64,000 bases of DNA from an uncultured Paraprevotella sp. (GTDB lineage: Bacteria; Bacteroidota; Bacteroidia; Bacteroidales; Bacteroidaceae): assembly GCA_944321525.1 (NCBI GenBank), contig CALULQ010000012.1, positions 1-64,000 of the forward strand, in the 5' to 3' direction. The translations under genes were made by a program, and so were the position numbers. The notes under the pieces are model-generated. The model did not search any database, was not told the origin of the DNA, and saw only the letters and a program-made list of their open reading frames with translations. The stretch's first letter is position 1. The number at the start of each line of letters is the position of its first letter. Shown here one piece after another: positions 37,106-46,611 of this stretch.

Positions 37106-38161
37106 ATGAAAAAGTATAAATGCCTGATGAAAGGCTTGATGCTCTTGTGGGCGGCCGTGGCTTTGGCCGCATGTGAGAATATTGGGACGCCAAGCTCCAG
37201 CGGACGGCCTTACGAGGTGCTGGTCGTGGTGGACGACGAGATGTGGGAACGTCCTGCGGGACGGGCCTTGTTCAGCGTGCTCGACACGGATATCCCCGGC
37301 TTGCCGCAGCCGGAACGCTCGTTCCAGATTTCACAATCCGATCCACGCCACTACAGCCGGGCGATGAAACTGTTCAGGAACATCATACAAGTGGAGATTG
37401 ATCCCAATGAATACACGCAGACCAAAATCAAATACTCGCGCGACGTGTTCGCCCAGCCGCAGGTCATACTGACCATTCAGAGCCCGGACGAGGACGACTT
37501 CGCTGCCTTCGTGAAGACGCATACGCAGTCCATCGTGGACTTCCTGACCCGGGTGGAAATGAACCGCCAAATCAACCAGCTTGAGGAGAAGCATTCGGAT
37601 CTGGTGTCGCAGTTGGCCGAGGACCTCTTCAAGTGCCAGATCTGGGCGCCTGCCGACATCAAGAGCTCCAAGAAGGGGAAGGATTTCTTCTGGACCGCAT
37701 CCAGCGGCGCCACGGGACTGCTGAACATCTGCATGTACTCTTATCCCTACGAAGGGCCGCAGACATTCAACAAGCAATACGTCGTGGCCAAGCGCGATTC
37801 GGTGATGAAACAGAACATCCCCGGCGCCGAGCCTGACATGTACATGGCCACCGACACATTGTGCACCTCCGTGCGCCCCATCGTCGTGAAAGGACAATAC
37901 GCCATGGAGATGCGCGGCCTTTGGATGATGGAGAACGACGCCATGGGCGGCCCGTTTGTCAGCCATTCCCGTGTGGACACGCTCAACAACCGGGTGGTCG
38001 TCGTGGAAGGATTCGTCTATGCCCCGCAGAAGAAAAAGGGCAACCTGATGCGCAGCCTGGAAAGCGCATTGTACACGCTATGCTTGCCGGGCGAGCAGCC
38101 CAGGGAACTGAAAGCCAGCATTCCCGAGGTGAGCGTGACGGCAGGAAAAAAACAAGAATAA
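37106..38161 (+). CDS. DUF4837 lipoprotein
   Basis: A 351-residue lipoprotein: the signal sequence MLLWAAVALAAC ends in a lipobox Cys (residue 23). The mature protein is a mixed alpha/beta domain of the DUF4837 family (RPYEVLVVVDDEMWERPAGR; FQISQSDPRHYSRAMKLFRN). The family is confined largely to Bacteroidetes, has no established function and commonly lies beside pdxA and rlmN. The repeated DEDDFAAFVKTH and YSYPYEGPQTF regions suggest two similar halves. It starts 14 bp after rlmN and ends 12 bp before pdxA, so it is in their operon. Confidence 0.85.
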   Translation: MKKYKCLMKGLMLLWAAVALAACENIGTPSSSGRPYEVLVVVDDEMWERPAGRALFSVLDTDIPGLPQPERSFQISQSDPRHYSRAMKLFRNIIQVEIDPNEYTQTKIKYSRDVFAQPQVILTIQSPDEDDFAAFVKTHTQSIVDFLTRVEMNRQINQLEEKHSDLVSQLAEDLFKCQIWAPADIKSSKKGKDFFWTASSGATGLLNICMYSYPYEGPQTFNKQYVVAKRDSVMKQNIPGAEPDMYMATDTLCTSVRPIVVKGQYAMEMRGLWMMENDAMGGPFVSHSRVDTLNNRVVVVEGFVYAPQKKKGNLMRSLESALYTLCLPGEQPRELKASIPEVSVTAGKKQE

Positions 38162-38173
38162 AAACAAGCAGAA

Positions 38174-39265
38174 ATGAAGAACGGTAAAATATTGGTGGGG
38201 ATTACCCACGGTGATGTTAACGGAGTGGGATACGAAATCATCCTGAAACTCTTCAGCGAACCGGCGATGCTGGAATTATGCACGCCCGTCATATACGGCT
38301 CTCCCAAAGTGGCGACGTACCACAGGAAAGCCATGGACCTGGGCACGAACTTTGTCACCATACAGCGGGCTTCCGACGTGGTGGACGGAAAACTGAACCT
38401 CGTGGATTGCCTGACGGAGGAAGTGAAGATCGACTTCGGGCAACCGTCGGCCGAAAGCGGGCGGGCGGCATTGGCGGCACTGGAGCGCGCCATGGCCGAT
38501 TATAAGGAAGGCCTGTTCGACGTGCTGGTGACGGCGCCCATCAACAAGGCGACAATCCAAGGCGAAGGCTTCCACTTCCCCGGCCATACGGAATACATCC
38601 AAGAGCGCGTCGGCGAAGGGAACGAAGCTTTGATGATCTTGATGAACGACGCGTTGCGGGTGGCCTTGGTGACCACCCACCTGCCCATTCGCGAGGTGGC
38701 GCCGGCCATCAGCAAGGAGGCCGTAAAGCGCAAGTTGCGCATCTTCTACGAGGCATTGCGCAAGGACTTCAACGTGGAGAAACCGCGCATTGCCGTGTTG
38801 GCCCTGAACCCGCATGCCGGAGACGGGGGCTTGCTGGGGACGGAGGAACAGGATGCCATCATCCCGGCCATCAGCGAGATGGAGAAGGAGGGAGTGTTCT
38901 GCTTCGGGCCTTATCCGGCCGACGGCTTCTTTGGCAACCGAACTTATGAATACTTCGACGGCGTGCTGGCCATGTACCACGACCAGGGACTGGCGCCTTT
39001 CAAGGCTCTGGCCATGACGGACGGGGTGAACTACACGGCCGGCCTTCCCATCGTGCGCACTTCGCCCGACCACGGCACGGCCTATGATATCGCCGGGCAA
39101 GGCAAGGCCGACGAGGCGTCGCTCCGCCAGGCCGTGTATACGGCGCTGGACGTGTTCCGCAACCGGAAACGCTACGAGGAGGCACATGCCAATCCCCTGC
39201 GGAAACAATATCATGAGCGCCGGGACGACAGTGACAAACTTAAACTGAACGCCCCCGAAGAGTAG
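38174..39265 (+). CDS. pdxA: 4-hydroxythreonine-4-phosphate dehydrogenase PdxA
   Basis: A 363-residue enzyme of pyridoxal 5'-phosphate biosynthesis (DXP-dependent route), oxidising 4-phosphohydroxy-L-threonine with NAD. Family blocks are GITHGDVNGVGYEI, VTAPINKATIQ, FPGHTEYI (metal His), NPHAGDGGLLGTEE, YHDQGLAPFKALA (second metal His) and TSPDHGTAYDIAGQG (third metal His). Length is slightly above the 330-residue norm, with a charged C-terminal tail. It lies in a tight operon: 12 bp after DUF4837 and 2 bp before the YbhN-like gene. Confidence 0.95.
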   Translation: MKNGKILVGITHGDVNGVGYEIILKLFSEPAMLELCTPVIYGSPKVATYHRKAMDLGTNFVTIQRASDVVDGKLNLVDCLTEEVKIDFGQPSAESGRAALAALERAMADYKEGLFDVLVTAPINKATIQGEGFHFPGHTEYIQERVGEGNEALMILMNDALRVALVTTHLPIREVAPAISKEAVKRKLRIFYEALRKDFNVEKPRIAVLALNPHAGDGGLLGTEEQDAIIPAISEMEKEGVFCFGPYPADGFFGNRTYEYFDGVLAMYHDQGLAPFKALAMTDGVNYTAGLPIVRTSPDHGTAYDIAGQGKADEASLRQAVYTALDVFRNRKRYEEAHANPLRKQYHERRDDSDKLKLNAPEE

Positions 39266-39267
39266 AA

Positions 39268-40275
39268 ATGAAGCCGTTATACCGCAACCTGTTTTTGGCC
39301 GTCGGCGTGGCGGCCATTCTCGTCATGCTCTGCACGTCGGACATCTCCTACGCGGAAATGTGGGAAAACGTCCGGCGTGCGGGCTACTGGTTCCCCGCCG
39401 TCATCGTCTTGTGGGTCTTCCTTTATATGGCTAACGCTTGGTCGTGGTCGGTCATCCTCAACGACGGGGCGGTGCCCAAGGTCTCTTTCTGGCGGGTGTA
39501 TAAGTACACCATCAGCGGCTATGCCTTGAACTATGTCACCCCGGTGGGACTGCTGGGCGGAGAGCCTTACCGCATCATGGAACTTACGCCCTATGTGGGC
39601 GCGTCGAAGGCCGCTTCGAGCGTCATCTTGTATGCCATGATGCACATCTTCTCCCATTTTTGTTTCTGGTCGTTCTCCATCCTTCTTTATCTGGTGCTTT
39701 ATGCGCGCGGCATGTCGGCCGGCATGGCGGTGTTCCTCGCAGTGTGCTCCGTGTTCTGCGGCTTGGGCATCTATTTTTTCTTGAAGGGCTACAAGCATGG
39801 TTTGGCCATGAAAGCCTTGCATCTCTTGTCCCACATCCCCGGCCTGAAGTCGCGCCTGCGGCGTTTCATGGAAACCAAGGGCGAGTCCATCCGCAATGTG
39901 GACCGCCAGATTGCCGCCTTGCACGCCCAGCGCCGTTCCACGTTCTACCTTTCGTTGCTGATTGAGTTTGGAGTGCGTGTGGCGGGCTGCCTCGAAATAC
40001 AGTTCATCCTGCTCATCCTGACCGACCACGTATCTTTCTGGAATTGTGTGCTCATCCAGGCTTTCACTTCCCTTTTCGCCAACCTGTTCTTCTTCATCCC
40101 GATGGGGGTCGGTGCGCGCGAGGGAGGCTTCGCCTTGGCGGTCGGCGGCCTTTCGCTGGCCGGGGCCTATGGCGTCTATACCAGTTTGATTGTCCGTCTG
40201 CGTGAGCTGATATGGACGGCCATCGGGTTGCTGCTCATCAAGGTGGGCAATAAGCCGGCAGCTCCTTCTCGCTGA
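39268..40275 (+). CDS. YbhN/UPF0104-type integral membrane protein
   Basis: A 335-residue protein with about eight membrane segments, of the lysylphosphatidylglycerol-synthase transmembrane-region superfamily (AglD/YbhN). Recognisable stretches are YALNYVTPVGLLGGEPYRIM and FFIPMGVGAREGGFALAVGG; the GGEPYR and GAREG patterns mark the family. Some members flip or modify lipids or act in glycolipid synthesis; the role here is unknown. It begins 2 bp after pdxA, so translation is probably coupled. Confidence 0.85.
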   Translation: MKPLYRNLFLAVGVAAILVMLCTSDISYAEMWENVRRAGYWFPAVIVLWVFLYMANAWSWSVILNDGAVPKVSFWRVYKYTISGYALNYVTPVGLLGGEPYRIMELTPYVGASKAASSVILYAMMHIFSHFCFWSFSILLYLVLYARGMSAGMAVFLAVCSVFCGLGIYFFLKGYKHGLAMKALHLLSHIPGLKSRLRRFMETKGESIRNVDRQIAALHAQRRSTFYLSLLIEFGVRVAGCLEIQFILLILTDHVSFWNCVLIQAFTSLFANLFFFIPMGVGAREGGFALAVGGLSLAGAYGVYTSLIVRLRELIWTAIGLLLIKVGNKPAAPSR

Positions 40276-40390
40276 CGGGATGCCGTCGGGCAGGCAGGCT
40301 TAGGTATATTTTCTTAAAATTATGGAGGAAACGGCGTGTGCCACGGATTTTTTATGTAATTTTGTCTGCATTCGCATTTAGGAGGATTTT

Positions 40391-41629
40391 ATGAATACAT
40401 CTGATGTCCAGGCACAGAAAAGGAGATATGGCATCGTTGGCAATTTCGAAGGGCTGAACCATGCGGTGGATGTCGCATTGCAAGTGGCCAAGACGGACTT
40501 GTCAGTGCTCATCACGGGTGAAAGTGGTGTGGGAAAGGAGATTATCCCCCGCATCATTCACGACAACAGCCTGAGAAAGACGAAAAAATATTTTGCGGTG
40601 AACTGCGGTTCCATCCCCGAAGGGACCATCGATTCCGAACTCTTCGGCCATGAGAAGGGAGCTTTTACCGGTGCCATTGGCGAGCGTGAAGGCTACTTCG
40701 GTGCGGCCAATGGCGGGACGCTTTTCCTGGACGAGGTGGGGGAACTTCCTTCGGCCACCCAGGCCCGTCTGCTCCGTGTGTTGGAGACCGGGGAGTATAT
40801 CCGTGTCGGGTCGAGTGATGTGCGCAAGACCGATGTGCGCATCGTGGCAGCTACTAACGTGAACATGGCGCAGGCCATTCGCGACGGGCGCTTCCGCGAA
40901 GACTTGTTCTACCGCCTGAACACGATACCCATCAAGATGCCGGCGCTCCGCGAGCGTGGCAACGATGTCGTGTTGCTGTTCAAGAAGTTTGCCATGGACA
41001 CGGCGGAGAAGTACAACATGCCCGAGGCCGTGGAGCTGACAGCGGAGGCCCAGGAGAAACTGAAGCGCTATTCGTGGCCGGGCAACATCAGGCAGCTGAA
41101 GAACGTGGCCGAGCAGATTTCCATCCTTTCCCCCGAGCGGGTCGTCACTCCGGAAATCCTTGCCGAATACATCCCGGACGACCCCGTATCGCACGACATC
41201 GTGCCGCTCAACAAGCGGAAAGAGGCGCACAGCTTCGAGAACGAGCGCGAATTGCTCTATAAAATCCTGTTCGACTTGCGCAACGACGTCACCGAACTGA
41301 AGAAACTGGTGCACGGGCAGCAGGCGGAGCGCGCGCGGCAGGATGTGGCCGTGCCGCAGGTACAAGGGTGTCCGGTGCCTTATTACCGTCCGGACGTGGC
41401 TTTCCCCGTCGCCAATTCCGCCTCTGCCAAGGGCGAGGAGGAGTTCCAGACGCCCGAGGAGTATGTGGAGGAAACCATTTCGCTCAACGACGTGGAGCGG
41501 CAAATGATAGTGAAAGCTTTGGAGAAAAACCGCGGGCGGCGGCGCAAGGCGGCGCAGGACCTGAACATATCCGAACGGACGCTTTACCGAAAAATCAAGG
41601 AATATGGCTTGGACAAGGAACATCTTTAA
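40391..41629 (+). CDS. Sigma-54-dependent transcriptional activator without receiver domain
   Basis: A 412-residue regulator that begins almost directly with the AAA+ domain (residues 15-255): Walker A GESGVGKE, the sigma-54-contacting loop GAFTGA, Walker B GTLFLDEVGELP and the R-finger region. A variable linker with VTELKKLVHGQQ follows, then a Fis-type HTH (RRRKAAQDLNISERTLYRKI). The lack of any N-terminal sensory domain suggests control by a partner protein or by expression level. The gene is linked to lptE and secG, as is usual in Bacteroidetes, which hints at envelope control. A TAATTTTG minus-7 box lies at 40357-40364. Confidence 0.9.
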   Translation: MNTSDVQAQKRRYGIVGNFEGLNHAVDVALQVAKTDLSVLITGESGVGKEIIPRIIHDNSLRKTKKYFAVNCGSIPEGTIDSELFGHEKGAFTGAIGEREGYFGAANGGTLFLDEVGELPSATQARLLRVLETGEYIRVGSSDVRKTDVRIVAATNVNMAQAIRDGRFREDLFYRLNTIPIKMPALRERGNDVVLLFKKFAMDTAEKYNMPEAVELTAEAQEKLKRYSWPGNIRQLKNVAEQISILSPERVVTPEILAEYIPDDPVSHDIVPLNKRKEAHSFENERELLYKILFDLRNDVTELKKLVHGQQAERARQDVAVPQVQGCPVPYYRPDVAFPVANSASAKGEEEFQTPEEYVEETISLNDVERQMIVKALEKNRGRRRKAAQDLNISERTLYRKIKEYGLDKEHL

Positions 41630-42128
41630 GCGGGCGGCCCTGCTGCTTTCTGTCGCTTTCCTGGCGGCGGCCTGCTCCATCTCGTATAAGTTCAATGGGG
41701 CTTCTATCGACTACACGAAGACCAAGACCATCCAGATAGCGCAGTTCCCTATCCGCTCGGCCTACGTGTGGACTCCCATGCAGTCCATCTTCAACAACCA
41801 GCTGACGGACATTTATGCCCGTCAGACCAAGTTGCAACAGGTGAACCGCAATGGTGACTTGCAGCTTTCGGGCGAAATCGTGGAATACAGCCAGTTCAAC
41901 AAAGGCGTGTCGGCCGACGGCTATTCGTCGCAGGTGCAGTTGAAGATGACGGTGAATGTACGTTTCGTCAACAATGCCAACCACGATGAGGACTTCGAGC
42001 AGAAGTTCAGCGCCACGACGCAGTATGACTCCTCGCAGCAACTCACCGCCGTGCAGGAGGAACTGGTGACGCAGATGGTGGAGGATATTGTGGACCAGAT
42101 ATTCAATGCAACTGTAGCGAATTGGTAA
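41604..42128 (+). CDS. lptE: LPS-assembly lipoprotein LptE-like
   Basis: A 174-residue lipoprotein: basic start MAWTRNIFKRAALLLSVAFL and lipobox AAAC (Cys24). The mature part SISYKFNGASIDYTKTKTIQ matches the Bacteroidetes LptE group, which plugs the LptD barrel that delivers LPS to the outer surface. It overlaps the end of the sigma-54 activator gene by 26 bp in another frame, so the two are translationally linked. It is shorter than E. coli LptE (193 residues), as usual in the phylum. Confidence 0.85.
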   Translation: MAWTRNIFKRAALLLSVAFLAAACSISYKFNGASIDYTKTKTIQIAQFPIRSAYVWTPMQSIFNNQLTDIYARQTKLQQVNRNGDLQLSGEIVEYSQFNKGVSADGYSSQVQLKMTVNVRFVNNANHDEDFEQKFSATTQYDSSQQLTAVQEELVTQMVEDIVDQIFNATVANW

Positions 42129-42130
42129 GT

Positions 42131-42877
42131 ATGGAGCTAAATTTGACGGACTACATCAAACATCCGGAACGACTGGACAAGGAGACGCTGCCCCACTTGG
42201 AGCGGCTCGTGGCCGACTATCCGTTTTTCCAGCCGGCCCGCCTGCTCTATTTGCGCAACCTTTACCAGTTGCACGACGAACTTTTCGACCGCGAACTGAG
42301 GCGGGCAGCCTTCTTCCTGCCCGATCGCAAGGCCTTGTTCCAATTGATAGAAGGGGTGAACTACCGTCTGGAACCGGCAAAGAAATATCAGACAAAGGCT
42401 GAAAAGTCGGACGGAGAGGAGACCGACCGCACATATTCTCTGATTGACAGCTTCCTGGCCAACTTGCCGGAAGAGAAGACGCGCCGCCCCAAGGTGGTCG
42501 ACGCTTCGACAGACTACATGGCTTATCTGATGCAGAGCGAAGAGGCGCCCGATACGTTCGTTGCCGTGCCCCGCATGCAGCACCAAGAGCTCATAGACGA
42601 TTTCATCGGGCAGGGCGACAAGCGAATCGTGCTTTCCCAGCCCGGCGACGAGGGCTGGCAGGCGCCCGAACCGCCTCCGGCCGAGGAAAACACCGAGGAA
42701 GAGGATTATTTCACGGAAACTTTGGCTAAAATTTATATAAAACAAGGCAGATATACGAAAGCGATGGAAATTATCAGGCGTTTAAGCTTGAAATATCCAA
42801 AAAAAAACCGTTACTTTGCAGACCAAATCCGTTTCTTGGAGAAATTGATAATAAATAATAAAAATAAAAAAGCGTAA
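42131..42877 (+). CDS. Tetratricopeptide-like protein between lptE and secG
   Basis: A 248-residue soluble protein of unknown function. The start MELNLTDYIKHPERLDKETL is followed by helical LERLVADYPFFQPARLLYLR. A long acidic linker (about 95-205, rich in Glu/Pro) leads to a C-terminal TPR-like pair (ETLAKIYIKQGRYTKAMEII, RRLSLKYPKKNRYFADQIRF). The ATG at 42131 was preferred over an in-frame TTG at 42122. It sits 2 bp after lptE and 2 bp before secG, an arrangement repeated in Bacteroidetes; a link to envelope assembly or secretion is inferred only from that. Confidence 0.75.
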   Translation: MELNLTDYIKHPERLDKETLPHLERLVADYPFFQPARLLYLRNLYQLHDELFDRELRRAAFFLPDRKALFQLIEGVNYRLEPAKKYQTKAEKSDGEETDRTYSLIDSFLANLPEEKTRRPKVVDASTDYMAYLMQSEEAPDTFVAVPRMQHQELIDDFIGQGDKRIVLSQPGDEGWQAPEPPPAEENTEEEDYFTETLAKIYIKQGRYTKAMEIIRRLSLKYPKKNRYFADQIRFLEKLIINNKNKKA

Positions 42878-42879
42878 AC

Positions 42880-43275
42880 ATGTACACAGTATTGATTGTT
42901 CTTATTGTGATTCTTGCGATCCTCATGTGCTTCATCGTGCTCATCCAAGAATCAAAAGGCGGTGGGTTGGCTTCCAGTTTCTCGGCTTCCAACCAAATCA
43001 TGGGCGTGCGCAAGACCACGGACGTGATTGAAAAGCTGACGTGGGGTCTGGCTGCTGCCATGGTAGTTTTTAGTGTCGTCTCAGTGTTCTTCATCCCGAA
43101 GGTCGCTACGGAAGAATCGGCCATGATGAAGGCCGCCACGGAGCAAAGGGCAGTGAACTCCAACAACCTGCCGGGCTTCGGTGCAAGCCAGCCCCAGCAG
43201 CAGAACGCAGCGCCTGCCCAAGGGTCGGACGCCGCAAGCGCCCCTGCTCCTACGCAGCCGGCTGCCAACAATTAA
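42880..43275 (+). CDS. secG: Preprotein translocase subunit SecG
   Basis: A 131-residue inner-membrane protein with two membrane segments (LIVLIVILAILMCFIVLIQE and GLAAAMVVFSVVSVFFI). The joining loop ESKGGGLASSFSASNQIMGV is the SecG signature. SecG associates with SecYE and aids SecA-driven export. The C-terminal 45 residues are Gln/Ala/Pro-rich and low in complexity, longer than in enterobacteria. It ends the operon; two hairpins follow. Confidence 0.93.
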   Translation: MYTVLIVLIVILAILMCFIVLIQESKGGGLASSFSASNQIMGVRKTTDVIEKLTWGLAAAMVVFSVVSVFFIPKVATEESAMMKAATEQRAVNSNNLPGFGASQPQQQNAAPAQGSDAASAPAPTQPAANN

Positions 43276-43297
43276 GAGTGAAAACAGGTATTTTTTT

Positions 43298-43337
43298 GCC
43301 GGGGCCCGTTCCGCATGGTGCGCGTCCCGGCTTTTTT
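43298..43337 (+). terminator. Intrinsic terminator of the secG operon
   Basis: GCCGGG (43298-43303) pairs with CCCGGC (43326-43331), then six T (43332-43337). It lies 23 bp after the secG stop. Confidence 0.78.
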
Positions 43338-43339
43338 CT

Positions 43340-43379
43340 GCGCATCCCCTTGTCCGGTATCTTGGGCAAGGGGATGCGC
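43340..43379. terminator. Long hairpin between secG and uvrA
   Basis: GCGCATCCCCTTG (43340-43352) pairs perfectly with CAAGGGGATGCGC (43367-43379). It ends 7 bp before the uvrA stop codon and can serve the convergent uvrA transcript, whose downstream minus-strand sequence then runs into the secG hairpin. Confidence 0.65.
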
Positions 43380-43386
43380 TGTTTTC

Positions 43387-46206
43387 TTAGGCTTCGGCCA
43401 GTTTTTCCTTGAGGAAGCGCCCGGTGTAGCTGGCCGCACAGGCTGCCACCTCTTGCGGTGTCCCGCACACGACCACGTTTCCGCCTCCCTGTCCGCCTTC
43501 CGGTCCGAGGTCGACAATGTAGTCGGCGCATTTGACGACGTCCATGTTGTGCTCGATGATGATGAGCGTGTGGCCGCGCAGGATGAGGGCGTCGAAGGCC
43601 GCCAGCAATCTTCTGATGTCGTGGAAGTGCAGGCCGGTTGTGGGTTCGTCGAAGATGAAGATGGTGGGGTCGGCCTTCTCCATGCCCAGATAGTAGGCCA
43701 GCTTGACGCGCTGGTTTTCTCCGCCCGACAAGGTGCTGGACGATTGCCCCAGTTTGATGTAGCCCAAGCCCACGTCCTGCAGTGGCTTGAGCTTTTTTGA
43801 AATCTTGTCTTGCCCATGCGCGTCGAAGAACTCTATGGCCTGGTTCACGGTCATGTTCAGTACGTCGTAGATGTTCTGCCCTTCGAACTTCACTTCGAGG
43901 ATGTCGCTTTTGAAGCGCTTTCCGTGGCACGACTCGCACTCCAGCACCAAATCGGCCATGAACTGCATTTCCACTGTGACGGTGCCTTCGCCCTTGCATT
44001 CCTCGCATCGCCCGCCCTCGGTGTTGAACGAGAAGTATCCGGCCGTGAATCCCATTTGCTTGGCCAAGGGCTGTTCGGCGAAGAGCTTGCGTATTTCGTC
44101 GTAAGCTTTGATGTAGGTCACGGGGTTGCTGCGCGAGGATTTCCCGATGGGGTTCTGGTCCACGAATTCGATGTTCCTCACCATGTCCAGGTCGCCTTCC
44201 AGTCCGAGGAATTCCCCGGGGCGGTCGGCCACTTCGTCGAATTGCCTTTTCATGGCGCGGAAGAAGATGTCGCGCACGAGGGTGGACTTGCCCGAACCGC
44301 TCACGCCGGTGACCACGGTCATGACGTTGAGCGGGAAGCTCACGTCGATGCCGCGCAGGTTGTTGGCCCTCGCGCCCTTTACCTTGATATAGTTGTTCCA
44401 CGGTCGCGGGCTGTCGGGCAGCGGGATGGTTTCCTGCCCCGTCAGGTATTTCACGGTGTAGCTCCGCGTGTCCTGCGGCTTTTCGGCCAGCATTTTTTTC
44501 AGGTCGCCTTGGAACACGACCTCCCCGCCCAGCCGTCCGGCGTTCGGCCCGATGTCGATGATGTAGTCGGCGGCCCGGATGATTTCCTCGTCGTGCTCCA
44601 CCACGATCACCGTGTTGCCCAGTTGTTGCAGCTGGCGCAGCACGCGGATGAGTTTGTCCGTGTCGCGGCTGTGCAGCCCGATGCTGGGTTCGTCCAGGAT
44701 GTAGAGCGAGCCCACGAGGCTGCTGCCCAGCGAGGTGGCCAGGTTGATGCGCTGGCTTTCGCCGCCCGAGAGCGTGTTGCTCAGCCGGTTCAGGGTGAGG
44801 TATCCCAGTCCCACGTCCAGCAGGAACTGTATGCGGTTGTTGATTTCGGTGAGCAGCCGCCGGCCGATTTCCTGTTCGTGTTCGGTCAGTTCCAGTTGGT
44901 CGAAGAACTTTTTCAGTTCCGTCACCGGCAGGTCCACCAGGTCCGAGATGGAGCGTCCCCCTATCTTTACGTATCCGGCTTCGGGCCGTAGCCGTGTGCC
45001 GTGGCATTTGGGGCAGATGGTCTTGCCCCGGTAGCGCGCCAGCATGACGCGGTATTGGATTTTGTATTGGTTGTCCTCGAGCATCTTGAAGAAACTGTCG
45101 ATGCACACCTCGTTGATGTCCGACAGGAGGTCTTTCGGTTCGCCGTGCCAGAGGAAATCCTTCTGTGCCTGCGTCAGTTGGTAGTAAGGTTCAAAGATGG
45201 GAAAGTTGTGCCGCGCGGCCCTCCGGCAGAATTCGTTTTTCCATTCCCCCATTTTCTCTCCGCGCCAGCAGACCACCGCCCCTTCGTAGACGCTCAGGGC
45301 CGAGTTGGGCACCACCAGGTGCTCGTCGATGCCGATGACGCGGCCGAAGCCTTCACATTCGGGGCAGGCCCCGATGGGCGAGTTGAAGGAGAACAGGTTG
45401 TCCGTGGGCTCTTCGAAGGTCATGCCGTCCGCCTCGAAGCGGGTGGAGAAGAAGTGGAGCAGTCCCGAGGGATAGAAGCGGAGCATGCACTCGCCGTTTC
45501 CCTCATAGAAGGCCGTTTCGGCAGAGTCGGTCAGGCGCGAGATGCTGTCTTTCGCGTCATCGCAGGCCATGCGGTCCACGAGCAGGTAGATGGTTTTGCC
45601 TTTGCCCGCGTCGGGGTTTTTCGAGAGCTCCACCATGAAGTCTTCCATGCGGGTGATTTCGCCGTTCACCTCTATGCGCGAGAAGCCCTGTTTGAAGTCG
45701 CTGTCCAGCTGTTCGGACAGGCTCCGTCCCTCGCGCACCACGAGCGGGGCGAGCACGGTGAAGCGCGTGCCTTTGGAGTAGGAGAGCATGCACCGCACGA
45801 CGTCTTCCGTGGTGTGCTTCTTCACCTCCTGCCCGCTCACGGGGGAGAAGGTGCGCCCGATGCGGGCGTAGAGCAGCCTCAGGTATTCATAGATTTCCGT
45901 CGAAGTGCCCACCGTGGAGCGGGGGTTGCGGCTGCTCACCTTCTGTTCGATGGCGATGGCGGGCGGTATGCCCTTGATGTAGTCGCACTCCGGTTTGCTC
46001 ATGCGCCCCAGAAACTGGCGGGCATAGGCCGACAGGCTTTCCACGTAGCGCCGTTGGCCTTCGGCGTAGAGCGTGTCGAAGGCCAGCGATGATTTGCCCG
46101 AGCCCGAGAGGCCGGTGATGACAATCAGTTTGTTGCGCGGGATGTCCAGGTCGATATTCTTCAGGTTGTTCACCCGTGCGCCTTTGATTTGGATGTAATC
46201 GTTCAT
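43387..46206 (-). CDS. uvrA: Excinuclease ABC subunit A
   Basis: A 939-residue DNA damage sensor of nucleotide excision repair. Two ABC-type ATPase modules are present: Walker [21 protein letters not shown] near the N-terminus and [16 protein letters not shown] near residue 640, with signatures [20 protein letters not shown] and [20 protein letters not shown]. Zinc-finger cysteines include [17 protein letters not shown], and CEECKGEGT with CESCHGKRF. Length matches the family. A TAACTTTG minus-7 box lies upstream (46229-46236 on this strand). It is convergent with the secG operon and appears monocistronic. Confidence 0.97.
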   Translation of the reverse strand: MNDYIQIKGARVNNLKNIDLDIPRNKLIVITGLSGSGKSSLAFDTLYAEGQRRYVESLSAYARQFLGRMSKPECDYIKGIPPAIAIEQKVSSRNPRSTVGTSTEIYEYLRLLYARIGRTFSPVSGQEVKKHTTEDVVRCMLSYSKGTRFTVLAPLVVREGRSLSEQLDSDFKQGFSRIEVNGEITRMEDFMVELSKNPDAGKGKTIYLLVDRMACDDAKDSISRLTDSAETAFYEGNGECMLRFYPSGLLHFFSTRFEADGMTFEEPTDNLFSFNSPIGACPECEGFGRVIGIDEHLVVPNSALSVYEGAVVCWRGEKMGEWKNEFCRRAARHNFPIFEPYYQLTQAQKDFLWHGEPKDLLSDINEVCIDSFFKMLEDNQYKIQYRVMLARYRGKTICPKCHGTRLRPEAGYVKIGGRSISDLVDLPVTELKKFFDQLELTEHEQEIGRRLLTEINNRIQFLLDVGLGYLTLNRLSNTLSGGESQRINLATSLGSSLVGSLYILDEPSIGLHSRDTDKLIRVLRQLQQLGNTVIVVEHDEEIIRAADYIIDIGPNAGRLGGEVVFQGDLKKMLAEKPQDTRSYTVKYLTGQETIPLPDSPRPWNNYIKVKGARANNLRGIDVSFPLNVMTVVTGVSGSGKSTLVRDIFFRAMKRQFDEVADRPGEFLGLEGDLDMVRNIEFVDQNPIGKSSRSNPVTYIKAYDEIRKLFAEQPLAKQMGFTAGYFSFNTEGGRCEECKGEGTVTVEMQFMADLVLECESCHGKRFKSDILEVKFEGQNIYDVLNMTVNQAIEFFDAHGQDKISKKLKPLQDVGLGYIKLGQSSSTLSGGENQRVKLAYYLGMEKADPTIFIFDEPTTGLHFHDIRRLLAAFDALILRGHTLIIIEHNMDVVKCADYIVDLGPEGGQGGGNVVVCGTPQEVAACAASYTGRFLKEKLAEA

Positions 46207-46534
46207 GTACGTTCGTTTAGTGTGGACACAAAGTTACGGAAATATGTCGGGAAAACCTTGTGATTTTCTTTCCTTGGTTGCATCAAGATAGGGTTTGTTG
46301 TTTTATGGGTGTCCGCCGTATTGCTTTTATGTTAACGAACAAGACACTGTTTCATGATTCTGAGAGAGAGTACGGCACACCCTTTCCATAAGTATAACCT
46401 TAATGTTTTTTTGCGTTTTTTACGAAGAGTGTTTCTGGTCGAGAAAGACAGGGGAGGTGCGGTGTTTTTCTCGGGTATGACTGTGCTTCCGCTTGTTCGG
46501 CTTGACATGGTCACAAAAGGCCCTCCAAAAGCAT

Positions 46535-46566
46535 CATCCCACAAAAATACGAAATTTTGTGGGATG
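46535..46566. terminator. Hairpin after pfkA paralogue 2
   Basis: CATCCCACAAAA (46535-46546) pairs with TTTTGTGGGATG (46555-46566) around ATACGAAA. On the minus strand it lies about 45 bp past the pfkA stop and is followed by ATGCTTTT. The other ~330 bp up to the uvrA promoter are AT-rich, with no gene that I can support. Confidence 0.65.
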
Positions 46567-46611
46567 TGCCAAAAGCTAACAGATGGGGCAAAATCTGTTC
46601 TTGCTTTTCTT

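Noticed and set aside
46332..46544. A 70-residue minus-strand frame upstream of uvrA
   Set aside because: No homology, odd composition, and it overlaps AT-rich regulatory sequence.
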